Source of the DNA: JASHVB01 sp035535035
GTDB lineage: Bacteria > Pseudomonadota > Alphaproteobacteria > Acetobacterales > Acetobacteraceae
Length of the DNA: 64,000 bases
Assembly: GCA_035535035.1 (NCBI GenBank)
Contig: DATLQW010000184.1
Coordinates: 1-64,000, forward strand
Direction of reading: 5' to 3'
Made by a program: the position numbers and the translations under genes. Under the pieces are notes generated by a model. That model had not been told where the DNA came from. It made no database searches and was given only the letters and a program-made list of their open reading frames with translations. Below are positions 25,734 through 34,226 of the stretch, piece by piece (positions within the stretch are counted from its first letter, which is position 1; every line of letters starts with the position of its first letter).

Positions 25734-25948
25734 GGAAGCACCTCGATGGCCAATGCGCGAGGGCCGCGCGTGTCCTCCACTATCGTGTACCGAACCGCGT
25801 CGCCGGCCGAGACCGCCACGCCGGGCGGCAAGGCGGCAGCAGTGAAGAACACGGCGCCGCCGCCGAAGTCAGAGCGAATGAACCCGAACCCGCGATCGAC
25901 CGCGAACCGATCGACCGTCCCGGTTTCGCGGATCGTCACGCCGCTCAT
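25730..25948 (-). CDS. Cold-shock-domain-like protein
   Basis: A 72-residue single-domain protein. GTVDRFAVDRGFGFIRSD corresponds to the RNP1 strand of cold-shock domains, VFFTAAAL to RNP2, and the ending AIEVLP to the last strand. RNP2 lacks the usual VHF histidine. It overlaps the hub gene stop and the next start by four bases. Likely binds single-stranded nucleic acid. Confidence 0.75.
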   Translation of the reverse strand: MSGVTIRETGTVDRFAVDRGFGFIRSDFGGGAVFFTAAALPPGVAVSAGDAVRYTIVEDTRGPRALAIEVLP

Positions 25949-26997
25949 GCCGGCTTCACAATCGGGGTTGCGTTCAGCGTAGCCGCAATTACGAGAGTAC
26001 ACCAGGCATCACCGCTCGGCTGCCGCAGATTTCCGATCTGCCGGATCGACTGCACGGCAAACTTCCCCTTAATCGCGGATTGATAATTCGGCGCAGACGG
26101 GATCGCCGCCCGCGCGGTCTGGACAAAACCCGGCATCGCCGTGCTGGTCTGGGGAAACTCTATGGTGTCACCAACCTGGATGTCGGCGCGCATGGCAAAT
26201 TTAGCCTGGATCGTTGCTTGCCTGATCCACATTGGTTGGCCGATCATGTCCTCGAACAGCAGCGGCTTCGGCGCTGGCTGGTACGTCGAATCGAACACGC
26301 GAATCGTGTCCCCATTCGCCACGATCTGCGTCCCTGGCACGATGTCATTCAGCAGCCGCGCGAGACCGGATAACGTTGACGCGACGTGCTTTTCGTCGTG
26401 CGACAACACGGTGTCGGCGATGCTGATATTGATCGGGACTCCGGCATAGGCCGCTGCCAGCGTCGTTTGCAGCGCGCTCTTGAGCGTGGTTCCCGCAGTC
26501 CAATTCAGGACGATGTTGCCAGGGGCGGCCAGCGTGTAAATAGCCGGGTAAACGACAAAACTCATGTTTATTTCGGTCGCCTGCCAGTTGCCATAAGCTT
26601 GCAAAACCTGACCTTGCAGGATCAAGCCGGCTTGCTGTGGTTTGGCGAGCGGCAGTCCTGGCCCCATGCCGGCGCGCAACGTCAAAAGCTGGCCGGCGAA
26701 CTGCTGCGCATTGGTCAGCAGCGCCGGACTGATCCCTTCGATCCGGACCGTAGAGCCGCCCATCGGGGTGGCCGCCGGAAAGACGAAAGTGTCAAATTCG
26801 ATATTTAGAGCGCCAGGATCATAGGGGCTGGTGCCACCGCCAGGAATGCCGAACGCGGTCAACGGCGCGCCGAGCAGTGCGGCGCCAGAGTTACCGCCGC
26901 CGATGCCGCCCGGATAGCTCGTATAATGCAGCGTGGCCGCGCCCGGTGCTGCACCCGGTTTGGGGGGCGGCTGGATTTTTATGTCATAGTACCTCAC
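25945..26997 (-). CDS. Phage baseplate-hub-like protein
   Basis: A 350-residue protein without enzyme motifs. Its layout resembles the E217 gp41-type hub group of contractile tails: an N-terminal beta domain with GALNIEFDTFVFP, a strand-rich middle with QAGLILQGQVLQAYGNWQ, a helix-plus-strand segment with NGDTIRVFD, and a C-terminal domain with GDTIEFPQT and VQSIRQIGN. It is the only tail-type protein recognised in the element. Assignment is by pattern recognition and should be confirmed by profile search. Confidence 0.6.
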   Translation of the reverse strand: MRYYDIKIQPPPKPGAAPGAATLHYTSYPGGIGGGNSGAALLGAPLTAFGIPGGGTSPYDPGALNIEFDTFVFPAATPMGGSTVRIEGISPALLTNAQQFAGQLLTLRAGMGPGLPLAKPQQAGLILQGQVLQAYGNWQATEINMSFVVYPAIYTLAAPGNIVLNWTAGTTLKSALQTTLAAAYAGVPINISIADTVLSHDEKHVASTLSGLARLLNDIVPGTQIVANGDTIRVFDSTYQPAPKPLLFEDMIGQPMWIRQATIQAKFAMRADIQVGDTIEFPQTSTAMPGFVQTARAAIPSAPNYQSAIKGKFAVQSIRQIGNLRQPSGDAWCTLVIAATLNATPIVKPA

Positions 26998-27335
26998 TGC
27001 GCCCGGCGCACGCTCAACTGGTCTGCGTACTGGAAAAGCATGGCCGATGCCACGCCAGCGGCAACATGCGGCGGCACGCCAGCGGCTTCGGCATAGGCTG
27101 CAACGGGGCCAGCGAGGGCTTCCAGCAACCGGCCGCGCAGCGCGAATGCGTCGGGCAGATCGTCCGGGAGGCCGCCTATCACAACCGTGTCGGCACCGAG
27201 CGCAGCGGCGGTGGCTTCGGCGCGCGCTTCAAATTCCCGAAGAGCCTCGCCGGGGCGGCGGTCAATCGTCATGCCCCCCGCCGTCGCCTGGACCGGCTCG
27301 CCGGGCAGGCCGCCGGTGATGCGGATCAGCGGCAT
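26994..27335 (-). CDS. Hypothetical phage-type protein, 113 residues
   Basis: Starts MPLIRITGGLPGEPVQATAGG, then FEARAEATAAALGADTVVIGG and a long alanine-rich helix. The ending overlaps the hub gene start by four bases. It begins one base after the preceding stop. No family recognised; position suggests a late-gene product acting with the hub. Confidence 0.6.
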   Translation of the reverse strand: MPLIRITGGLPGEPVQATAGGMTIDRRPGEALREFEARAEATAAALGADTVVIGGLPDDLPDAFALRGRLLEALAGPVAAYAEAAGVPPHVAAGVASAMLFQYADQLSVRRAQ

Positions 27336-27336
27336 G

Positions 27337-27675
27337 CTATTGTCCTCTCAACTCGCGCGCCGCCTGCTCCTGCATCCGAGATGCCTCGCGCGCGAGGTCG
27401 GTGTCGAGCTTGCCGACGCATCCGGGCGTCATGAATAGTTGCATCCACGCCATGTTGTCGCCCGTCCAGGTTGTGATCGTGCGGCCGGCGGGGTCGCTAT
27501 GCGTGTGCGCATAAAGTCGCCCGCCGTTCGCCAACTCTGTCGATTGCCGCCCCCCTTTCGCCTCCATCGCCGCCTTCACCCGCGCCGCGCTGGCGGAGTC
27601 CTGCCGCGCCAGATACGTCTGGTGCAACCGATCGAGGCGCGGAATGTCAAACGCGCTCAGCGCATCATCAATCAT
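27337..27675 (-). CDS. Hypothetical protein, 112 residues
   Basis: Starts MIDDALSAFDIPRLDRLHQT at 27,675, overlapping the upstream stop by four bases. Contains HTHSDPAGRTITTWTGDNMA and a helical tail EASRMQEQAARELRGQ. Shares the GGRL.....D..GR..T.W pattern with the 163-residue neighbour upstream (GAGRLVTKWIG). No known family recognised. Confidence 0.6.
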   Translation of the reverse strand: MIDDALSAFDIPRLDRLHQTYLARQDSASAARVKAAMEAKGGRQSTELANGGRLYAHTHSDPAGRTITTWTGDNMAWMQLFMTPGCVGKLDTDLAREASRMQEQAARELRGQ

Positions 27676-28163
27676 TGCGATTTTTCCGCCATGTGTCGGT
27701 TGATCAACCCGGCCGCGCCGGGGCGTGTGAACGAATCCCAAATGCCCGCCATATAATCCTGGCCGATCCACTTTGTTACCAGCCGCCCAGCGCCGTCGCG
27801 CTCGCGAATGACGCGCATCCGCCCGGCGGGCACCGTCGAAGGATCAAGCGCCGCGGTGGCGGCGTCGGCGTACACTCGTTCCTCAACCGTGTCCATCATT
27901 AACGCCGGAATATGCCCGAACGGCCGGCCCGCGAATTTCGGCGCGTGTTCCTGCACGGCCGCCAGCATGCGCTGGCGGTATTCCTGGGGCCGCTCCCCAG
28001 GAACCGGCGCCGTTGTCGCGACACCCCAGAGGCCCAGAACCGCATCGGCGCGGTGCTGGGCGGCATCGAGCGCGACAACGTCCTCGCCGGTGAGGGGAGC
28101 GATGCGCTGGCCGAGTTGCACAGCCCTGTAGTTGAGTCTGGCCAGGTCCAGAGCGGCGCTCAT
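27672..28163 (-). CDS. Hypothetical protein, 163 residues
   Basis: Starts MSAALDLARLNYRAVQLGQR at 28,163 with an ATGA overlap to the 63-residue gene. Helical N-terminal half; the C-terminal part has RVIRERDGAGRLVTKWIGQD and IWDSFTRPGAAGLINRHMAEK. The ending resembles that of its downstream neighbour, suggesting an ancient duplication. Function unknown. Confidence 0.6.
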   Translation of the reverse strand: MSAALDLARLNYRAVQLGQRIAPLTGEDVVALDAAQHRADAVLGLWGVATTAPVPGERPQEYRQRMLAAVQEHAPKFAGRPFGHIPALMMDTVEERVYADAATAALDPSTVPAGRMRVIRERDGAGRLVTKWIGQDYMAGIWDSFTRPGAAGLINRHMAEKSQ

Positions 28164-28351
28164 CGGCCAACCTCGGTGATGTCGCGGTGGTATTGGGCCG
28201 CGCGGGTCAGCGCATCGCTCTTGGCCGCCGCCTCCGTGGCGCGGGCGCGCATTTGGGCGGCGACGGTCGGCTCGGCGGCGAAACGGTGCCAGGCGTCGGC
28301 CAGTCGGCGCTGCGCCTCGGCATGCTGTGCGGCGTGTTCGGTAGCGTTCAT
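28160..28351 (-). CDS. Hypothetical helical protein, 63 residues
   Basis: MNATEHAAQHAEAQRRLADA continues as a single long alanine- and arginine-rich helix, probably a coiled coil. Four-base overlaps with both neighbours support translation. No family recognised. Confidence 0.55.
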   Translation of the reverse strand: MNATEHAAQHAEAQRRLADAWHRFAAEPTVAAQMRARATEAAAKSDALTRAAQYHRDITEVGR

Positions 28352-28758
28352 TCCGGCGTAGTTCCTTCCATTGCGACGGCAGTTTCGTGGAGAACGCGCG
28401 CGCGGTGTTCCGCGGCGGTGGCGGCTCGGTCAGCATGCACGGCCGCGCAACGGCGCAGCGCGTCGAGGTGAAGGGCGGCGGTGCCGGACGGACCGGCAGT
28501 TTGCGTCACCGCGGCTGAAGCGGTGCCGGGTGGGGTGCCCCCGCCGACCCGGGACGGAGCAACCGGGTCGGCGGCGGCGTCCGCGGCGGCGGGCATGACT
28601 TCGCCGCCGGGGATTTCGATCTGGTCACAGAATGTCCGCAGTGCCGTAGTGACGATGTAGGACCGCGATCGGTCCTCTGCCTCGGCAATGCGGTCGGCCC
28701 GCGCAATGAGGTCGGGAGGAAGGGTAACGCAAACCGGAATTCGGGGCGAAGCATTCAT
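28348..28758 (-). CDS. Ribbon-helix-helix (CopG-like) protein with C-terminal extension
   Basis: A 136-residue protein. Residues 5-47 (IPVCVTLPPDLIARADRIAE, DRSRSYIVTTALRTF) form a typical RHH DNA-binding fold. The remaining about 90 residues are alanine- and proline-rich with a helical end. First gene of the ten-gene late-type block. A consensus-like promoter directly precedes the start, and an inverted repeat sits within its spacer, so autoregulation is plausible. Confidence 0.75.
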   Translation of the reverse strand: MNASPRIPVCVTLPPDLIARADRIAEAEDRSRSYIVTTALRTFCDQIEIPGGEVMPAAADAAADPVAPSRVGGGTPPGTASAAVTQTAGPSGTAALHLDALRRCAAVHADRAATAAEHRARVLHETAVAMEGTTPE

Positions 28759-28765
28759 ACCGCTG

Positions 28766-28794
28766 TATATAGGGTATTACTGCCTATCCTGCAA
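28766..28794 (-). promoter_or_regulatory. Strong sigma70-type promoter for the RHH operon
   Basis: On the minus strand TTGCAG (28,789-28,794) is followed after exactly 17 bases by TATATA (28,766-28,771). The start codon ends at 28,756, so transcription would begin within about two bases of the ATG (28,758), a nearly leaderless mRNA. The spacer contains ATAGG and CCTAT as an inverted repeat, a candidate operator for the RHH protein. Confidence 0.7.
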
Positions 28795-28878
28795 CACAAA
28801 TCGTCACGTATGCCAGCGAACATTCATGAACAACTATGCACAACTATGACCATTACTTACGGGTGGGGGCACGGCGGC

Positions 28879-30840
28879 CTAGCCAGCGAGCGCCATCCGA
28901 CGCGGGTCAAGCCCGATCACGATGCCGGCCAGCAGCGCCATCCGCAACGGGTCCGCCGCCATGTCCTCGCCAGCCCGGAAAGTCAGCGCGCCGGCCAGCG
29001 GCGAGTCTTTTGCCTTTGAGTGTGCCGGCATCGCGATCTTCACGTCGCCGCACGCGACATGCCCGGCCGCCGACAGTGCCAGCGCGGCAGGGTCCAGCAG
29101 CAATTCCGGCGGTATTGCCTCGCAGGGGATGCCGCGGTGTTGCAGTTGCGGCAGCAACGGTTCCGCGCACCAGATCGCCGAAAGCTGGCCGCCGTACTGC
29201 GTCTCGCAGGCGATCGACAGCTCTTGCAGCCGGCGCGCGGCGTCGCCGAACGTGGCGCCGGTCATCGGGCCAACATCAAAGTCCAAAAGCACGAGACCGG
29301 CCCCGTCGAGGTCCGCAAGATATGCAACAGCGGCGATGCCGGATAGCGCCACAATTAGAACGGCCGTGACCATTTGCGGCCCGCGCGGCAGCGGCACCGG
29401 GGCGTCGTCAACGAGCAACTGCTGCCGCCGCAACAATGCGGGCCGCCGGTCCAGATCGAGCAGCGTCAGCACGCCGGCCACGGCATTCGCCACGTCATCG
29501 TGCGCGCCGGGGGGGTGGTCGATGCTGTCTTTTCCGCTGCGCGCCGTTCGCCGTTCCAGCCCGGTCAACTGTGCGGTCAGGCGAGGCAAGTCTAGCAGTT
29601 CAATTCGCCTCGCGTTCGCAAGGGGCAGGAAGTCGTGATAGAGGTCTGATTTTGGTCGCGCGCATTGCTCGAATGTAATTCCGTGCGCCGCGAACCGCGC
29701 TACCGGCCAATTACCAGCATAGCGGTCGCCAACGATGCGCGAGATGCTGTATCGGCGCAGCAGCCCGGCGCACTCTGTCACTGCCACGTCAGGGTCGAAG
29801 GGCGCACGAATTTCTAGAATGGCGTCGAGCACGCCTAGGTCACCGTCGAGATGCGCCACCGCTAGCGTCATGCTGTCACTTGATCCGCCGGACGGGTCAC
29901 AGAAGCCGGCATAGGTGGTGCCAGCATCGGGGGGCAATTCGTGCCGGCCGGTCGCCGTGATGGCGTCGATAGCCTCGCGGGAGATAAAGTCAACAAGATC
30001 ATCGCGAAATTCTGCGCCGTATTCTGCGCGCGCGCTCTCCGGGTCTTTCTCATATTCCCGCTCCAAGGTCTTCGCCGGAAAGCCCGGGTTCATCGTCGCG
30101 GTGCTGGCTTGCCATATTAAAACGTCAGCATTTGGCTGGGCGTAGTATTGCCGAAACGTCCGGTACAACTCGCCCTTCTTCGCATAGGGGCTGGACGCCA
30201 GCAGCAACATTGCGCCTGGGATCGTGCCCAGCGCCGGACGCAAGGCGCGTAGAATTTCGGTATCGGGGTTGCTGCTGCTTTCGTCGGTACGCCAAAATGC
30301 AATTTCGTCGCACAGCGCCGCGATCAGCGTGGCGCCACGCACGGACCGAAACGACGCGGTGCCGATCTCGATCATCGTTCGGTTGGTGAGGGTGATCGAT
30401 TCGGTGTTGCTGTCCGCGACCATCGGCGCCAGCAGTTCGGTGTGTTTCAGCAGACCATGCGCGAAACGGAATATGGCGCGGGCCTGCTTCCGATCGGTGG
30501 CTATGACCGCGACCGCGCCAATCTCGCCGGGGGCCAAGTATTCGCTGTAGTCGCGGAACGTCGCGAGAAACACCGCGATAAGGGCGAGGATGCGACTCTT
30601 GCCGCCGCGTCGGCCAACGATCAGCGCCGCCTCGGTTGCTGGTTCCGTAGGCCAGTCTCTTCGGCCGGTGCATGCGATGTAGATTTCCAGGTCGCCCGGC
30701 TCGGGGGGCAGTGCGAACAGGGCGCGCAAGAAGCAACGCCATCGGGTCCAGGTGTCGCCGTGCTTGGCGTGCGGGCGGAAGTGTGGACCAAACAAATCCG
30801 GGTCCGCGAGTGCCGCGATGATGTCGGGTCCGGCATCCAT
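28879..30840 (-). CDS. terL: Phage terminase large subunit
   Basis: A 653-residue terminase. The ATPase domain has the Walker A-like VGRRGGKS at residues 75-82 and Walker B TLIAALCDEI at 171-180. The nuclease domain has acidic positions in GFCDPSGG, RIVGDRYAGNWP and HDDVANAVAG. An extra about 150 residues follow the nuclease domain; they include a hydrophobic segment TAVLIVALSGIAAVAYL and a second beta-alpha region. All motifs look intact. The start overlaps the preceding stop by one base (TGATG). Confidence 0.9.
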   Translation of the reverse strand: MDAGPDIIAALADPDLFGPHFRPHAKHGDTWTRWRCFLRALFALPPEPGDLEIYIACTGRRDWPTEPATEAALIVGRRGGKSRILALIAVFLATFRDYSEYLAPGEIGAVAVIATDRKQARAIFRFAHGLLKHTELLAPMVADSNTESITLTNRTMIEIGTASFRSVRGATLIAALCDEIAFWRTDESSSNPDTEILRALRPALGTIPGAMLLLASSPYAKKGELYRTFRQYYAQPNADVLIWQASTATMNPGFPAKTLEREYEKDPESARAEYGAEFRDDLVDFISREAIDAITATGRHELPPDAGTTYAGFCDPSGGSSDSMTLAVAHLDGDLGVLDAILEIRAPFDPDVAVTECAGLLRRYSISRIVGDRYAGNWPVARFAAHGITFEQCARPKSDLYHDFLPLANARRIELLDLPRLTAQLTGLERRTARSGKDSIDHPPGAHDDVANAVAGVLTLLDLDRRPALLRRQQLLVDDAPVPLPRGPQMVTAVLIVALSGIAAVAYLADLDGAGLVLLDFDVGPMTGATFGDAARRLQELSIACETQYGGQLSAIWCAEPLLPQLQHRGIPCEAIPPELLLDPAALALSAAGHVACGDVKIAMPAHSKAKDSPLAGALTFRAGEDMAADPLRMALLAGIVIGLDPRRMALAG

Positions 30841-31360
30841 CAGACTGCCTCGCCAGTGGCGCCAGGAACGCGCAGGGCGGGCGCGGGCGTTGGGGTGCCC
30901 GACTGTGGCGCGAGGGGTCGGCGGCTGCTGCTGGCGCCGCGCTGGCGCGGGCGTTGGCGGTTTTCTCCGCGAGGTGGTCGGCCAGGGTCTTGGTGCGTTG
31001 CGGTGCGCCGATCATCCCCAACTGGCGCAGCAACCGGGCATAGCTGTTCGCCCAGGCCAAATAAGTGCGGCTGTCATGGTCGGTTTGGGCGCCGGAGTCG
31101 GCAAACTTGCGGTCCATCGTGGCGAGACGCAGGCGAAGCTGGCAAAGCTGGTCAATCAACGCCCGCTGGGTGGCGGAAGGGGTGCCGCCGACGTGCCGCA
31201 CAAGTTCGGCGCGAGTCTCGCGCAGCAAGCGGGCTTCGCGTGTGCGCTGGTCCAGTTTCGCCAGGGCGGCGGGGCGGCTGTACGGGAGCAGGCCGCGAGC
31301 GTTCCAGGGGTTGGGCGGCCGGGGAGAATCAGCCATCGATTGCGGACACTGTGCGGACAT
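30840..31360 (-). pseudogene. Probable small-terminase-like gene with an apparent frameshift
   Basis: From ATG 31,360 (GAGG six bases upstream) the sequence is protein-like: RPAALAKLDQRTREARLLRE, RHVGGTPSATQRALIDQL and SRTYLAWANSYARLLRQLG. This frame then stays open into terL. The stop that abuts terL (TGATG at 30,838-30,842) lies in the -1 frame, where the preceding codons read SGTPTPAPALRVPGATGEAV. A one-base change in the AAAA run (plus 30,961-30,964) would join the two. Position directly before terL suggests a small terminase, but the family match is weak. Confidence 0.5.
31342..31359 (-). promoter_or_regulatory. Internal TGTCCGC-N4-TGTCCGC pair
   Basis: The pair, with 11-base spacing, is placed at the first codons of the small-terminase-like gene. 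It is the same motif as at both ends of the element, suggesting recognition by one element-encoded DNA-binding protein. Confidence 0.4.
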
Positions 31361-31654
31361 GAATTGCCTCATACGCCCATAAATCGTTGCCGTGCAAGGG
31401 GTTCTCCGTGGGCCGCCGCCTGATTGGAAATCAGCGGGGCAGAGAAATGTGGTAACGGGATACCGCTTCCGCCCCCGGAAGCATCGGCGGATCGGGTGGT
31501 GTCGGATTCGCCAGCCCCGGCATTGGGCGCCCTCTGTTGCCGCTTTCGGGGGCTTCCCGTTCTTCCGTTCTTCTCTCGCCAACGACACCGCGTGTCCCGT
31601 GTGGTGTGGGTGCTGCGTGCTTCGGCGCAGCCCCACCACCCTCGGGTCCGCACC

Positions 31655-31775
31655 CTCGCCGCCGTATGTGTCCCGTATGTCTCCCGTTCCCGTATGTGTC
31701 CTAGTTTTTACTAGGGAAAACGAAGACCTACGGCCGTTAGTCTCCCGTATGTCTTCCGTATGTCTCTGGGCATCT
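31655..31775. repeat. CGTATGT iteron-like array with AT-rich centre
   Basis: Five direct copies of CGTATGT begin at 31,663, 31,674, 31,691, 31,746 and 31,757. The intervals 11, 17, 55 and 11 are near multiples of a helical turn. Between them lies CTAGTTTTTACTAGGGAAAA, an AT-rich inverted repeat, and CTACGGCCGTTAG. It sits just downstream of the RepA-type gene and is a candidate replication origin. The remaining part of 31,361-31,779 has no convincing gene. Confidence 0.5.
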
Positions 31776-31779
31776 CGGG

Positions 31780-33006
31780 CTAGTCCGGGAATGCGTTTCC
31801 GATGTCCAACGTGGCTAGGATGGCGGCTGCTTTTGTGCCGTTGAGGACGGCGCGGTCCACTTTGTTCTTTGTTTCTGGATCGTACGTTTCTTGGGTCGTG
31901 AGGACGCCTTCCTCTCCCCACGCGGCAATGATCTTGGCGGCTTCGCGCTCGGACCGGCCGCCGATCTTCACCAGCGGGATGCCAGCCCAGGGTGTGCGCT
32001 TGGACTGCCTGTGCGGACTGTGTGGCGTCGTGCCGAGGCAATCGAGCACGGCGCGTAGTGTTGGGGTGTCCATGCCCTCGAACAGCTTGCGCGGCGTCCA
32101 GGTGGTCGCCACGGCCACGTTGTCGCCCTCTGGATAGAGGGGATCAACGTGGCCGTTCCCGAGGTCCACGCTGACGAGGCGGAACCACGTCGCCTTTTCC
32201 GCCGGTGGAGCGTAGTTCTCTTTGCTGCCTGCGATGCAAGAATAGCGCCACGGGTCGGGGATGTTCATCTGCTTCCCCAGCGCCGCATCCATGCGGGCCA
32301 GGATGCGGCAGGACCGGAACGTGGCGCGCAGGCTTGTTGCGCCCATGAGGTCGTCGGTGGTGCCGCTGCTGCCCTTGCGAAGGTGGTGGAGCACCAGCAC
32401 TGCGGCCTTGGTCTAGCGTGCGATGCGCGCCATCTCCCCGGCCACTTTTGCGACCATGACGTTGTTATTGCCGTCATCGAGATTGTGGGCATGGTTGAAC
32501 GGGTCGATGATCAGGAGGGCGGCGCCGATTTCGGCGATCTTTTTCTCGATCTGCGCGCTGTCGGGGAATTGGATCGCGCCGTCAACGATGGTGCCGAACG
32601 AAACGCGGTGCCCCGGCTTCCTGACGAAATGGATACCTGCCAGGACGGTGGCGTAATCGCACCTGTAATGGATGCATGCCGCGGCGACGCGGCGGTGCCA
32701 TTCGTCTTCGTCGTCTTCGTAACTGACGATCACAACCGGCCCGGGGCGCCAGACCCGCTCGCCCAACAGCGGCTCACCTGTGATCATGGCGAGTGCCATC
32801 ACGGTGGCGATGGCGCCTTTGCCGCCGCCATCGACCGCGCCCAGCACCGCGGCGCTGCCGAACAGCAGGAAGCGGCCGTAGGCCCAGGGGCGCGGCGGGA
32901 TGTTGGGCGCGCCGGTCGCCGGGATGGTGACGCATTCCAATGTGGCGCCGGCGTCGGTTGTGCGGGCGCGGTCCTTCGCCGCGTCAAAGTTTGGGAAGCC
33001 ATCCAT
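31780..33006 (-). pseudogene. repA: RepA-type hexameric helicase gene split by one amber codon
   Basis: From ATG 33,006 (TAATG overlap with the primase gene) the frame encodes a RecA-fold ATPase with a degenerate Walker A (GAVDGGGKGAIATVMA), IVSYEDDEDEWHRR and Walker B LLIIDPFNHAHNLDDG. It runs to MARIAR and then TAG at 32,413-32,415. The same frame resumes immediately as TKAAVLVLHHLRKGSSGTTD and LMGATSLRATFRSCRILARM, the conserved continuation of the domain, and ends at 31,780. A single substitution such as GAG to TAG explains it. Without suppression both halves are incomplete. Full length would be 408 residues. Confidence 0.8.
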
Positions 33007-34226
33007 TATGCCGCCTCCTTCTGCATGGGCTGCGACGCCACCCACTGCGCGACGCGGACCACCTCCGCTCGCGACAAGCCGAGTCGTTCGCCTTCCTGAA
33101 ACGCGGCGGCCTCGATTTCCTCCTGCGTCGCCCGACTGCGGATAAGGCGGAACAGCAGCCCAGCAACGGCCTTCCGCTCGGCTGCTTTCGTTAATCCGAA
33201 TCGCCGCGCCAGATCGGCGAGGGCCTTCGGGCGGTTGCCGCCGTAATCGAGGATCGTAACAACGTCGATCACGTCGAGGGCGGTCACGCCGCCGCACCAT
33301 GAGGGCAAGTTGCCCCCGTGCAACGGGTCGGTGCCGTTGTGACTGAAGACCCGCTCGATGCCGCCGAAGATTTTGATATCGGCGCCATAGCTGCCGCTGG
33401 TGCTGTTCGGGTGCCGGTATTTCGTACCGGCTTTGTCATACCCATGAGATCGCAGCACGTCGTCCAGGTCGAAGCGGGATCGCAATTTCTCAATCAATGA
33501 GTCATCGGGATCGAACCCCGCGGCGATCTTCGCATCGCGCCGTGCGGCGGCCTCGGCATGGGCCACGGCGGCTACGCGGTCCGCCTCGGCCTGCCGCTCG
33601 GCCAGGATGGCGCCAGCGGCCTCCCGCATCCCGGCGGCGTTTATGGAGGTACCGGGGATGATCTCGGTGTGGTGGTGATCCTCCCCGCCCTGGGGCCTCG
33701 ACGGGCAGTAGAACAACGACGCAGCGCCGACCTTGCTTTGGTCCAGGACGCCACGAAGGCCCAGCAGTTCGGCGACCACCTCCACTGCCGGCAGATCGTG
33801 GTCGATCTCCTCCGACAGCGGCAGGATGATGCGGTAGCGCGGGGCGGCCGGATGATGATTGTGCGAGCTGTAGAGAACGGCTGCCCAACCGGCGGCGGTG
33901 ATGCGCGCCGCCGCTTCCGTCAACAGCGGGGGAATCTCTCCGGTCTTTTTGTTGGTCTCAACGTCCAGCGCGATCGCGGTCCGGGCGGTGAGGTTCCGCT
34001 TGAGGCGGCGGACATGCCGGCCGTCCGGTTCCAGCGTGAACCGGGCCGGAACGAAATTCGGTCCGTCCTTCTGGCCTTCACGGCGCCACGTGAACACGCT
34101 CGCGAATTCGCCCCAGGTAGTGCGCTCGGGATCGCCGAGGGCGGGGCCGGTCGGCAGCGCGGTCGGAAACCACGACACGGTAAGGGGGATGGTTGCGGCG
34201 CTTCCCAGCGCGGCGGTCGCGTTCAT
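33006..34226 (-). CDS. Primase/polymerase-like replication protein
   Basis: A 406-residue protein starting MNATAALGSAATIPLTVSWF. The segment TAIALDVETNKKTGE, then WAAVLYSSHNHHPAAPRYRI and ILPLSEEID, resembles the catalytic part of archaeo-eukaryotic-type primases of phages and plasmids. The C-terminal part has SWCGGVTALDVIDVV and helices. It is coupled to the helicase gene by TAATG and overlaps the gene before by four bases. Probably primes replication of the element with RepA. Confidence 0.7.
   Translation of the reverse strand: MNATAALGSAATIPLTVSWFPTALPTGPALGDPERTTWGEFASVFTWRREGQKDGPNFVPARFTLEPDGRHVRRLKRNLTARTAIALDVETNKKTGEIPPLLTEAAARITAAGWAAVLYSSHNHHPAAPRYRIILPLSEEIDHDLPAVEVVAELLGLRGVLDQSKVGAASLFYCPSRPQGGEDHHHTEIIPGTSINAAGMREAAGAILAERQAEADRVAAVAHAEAAARRDAKIAAGFDPDDSLIEKLRSRFDLDDVLRSHGYDKAGTKYRHPNSTSGSYGADIKIFGGIERVFSHNGTDPLHGGNLPSWCGGVTALDVIDVVTILDYGGNRPKALADLARRFGLTKAAERKAVAGLLFRLIRSRATQEEIEAAAFQEGERLGLSRAEVVRVAQWVASQPMQKEAA

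Noticed and set aside
25083..25982. Plus-strand open frame opposite the small late genes
   Set aside because: The minus-strand genes are linked by exact start/stop overlaps, which chance would not produce.
30125..32041. 638-codon minus-strand open frame through the terminase region
   Set aside because: Only its middle part (31,360 to about 30,960) looks like protein; the rest is out of frame with terL or lies in the intergenic iteron region.
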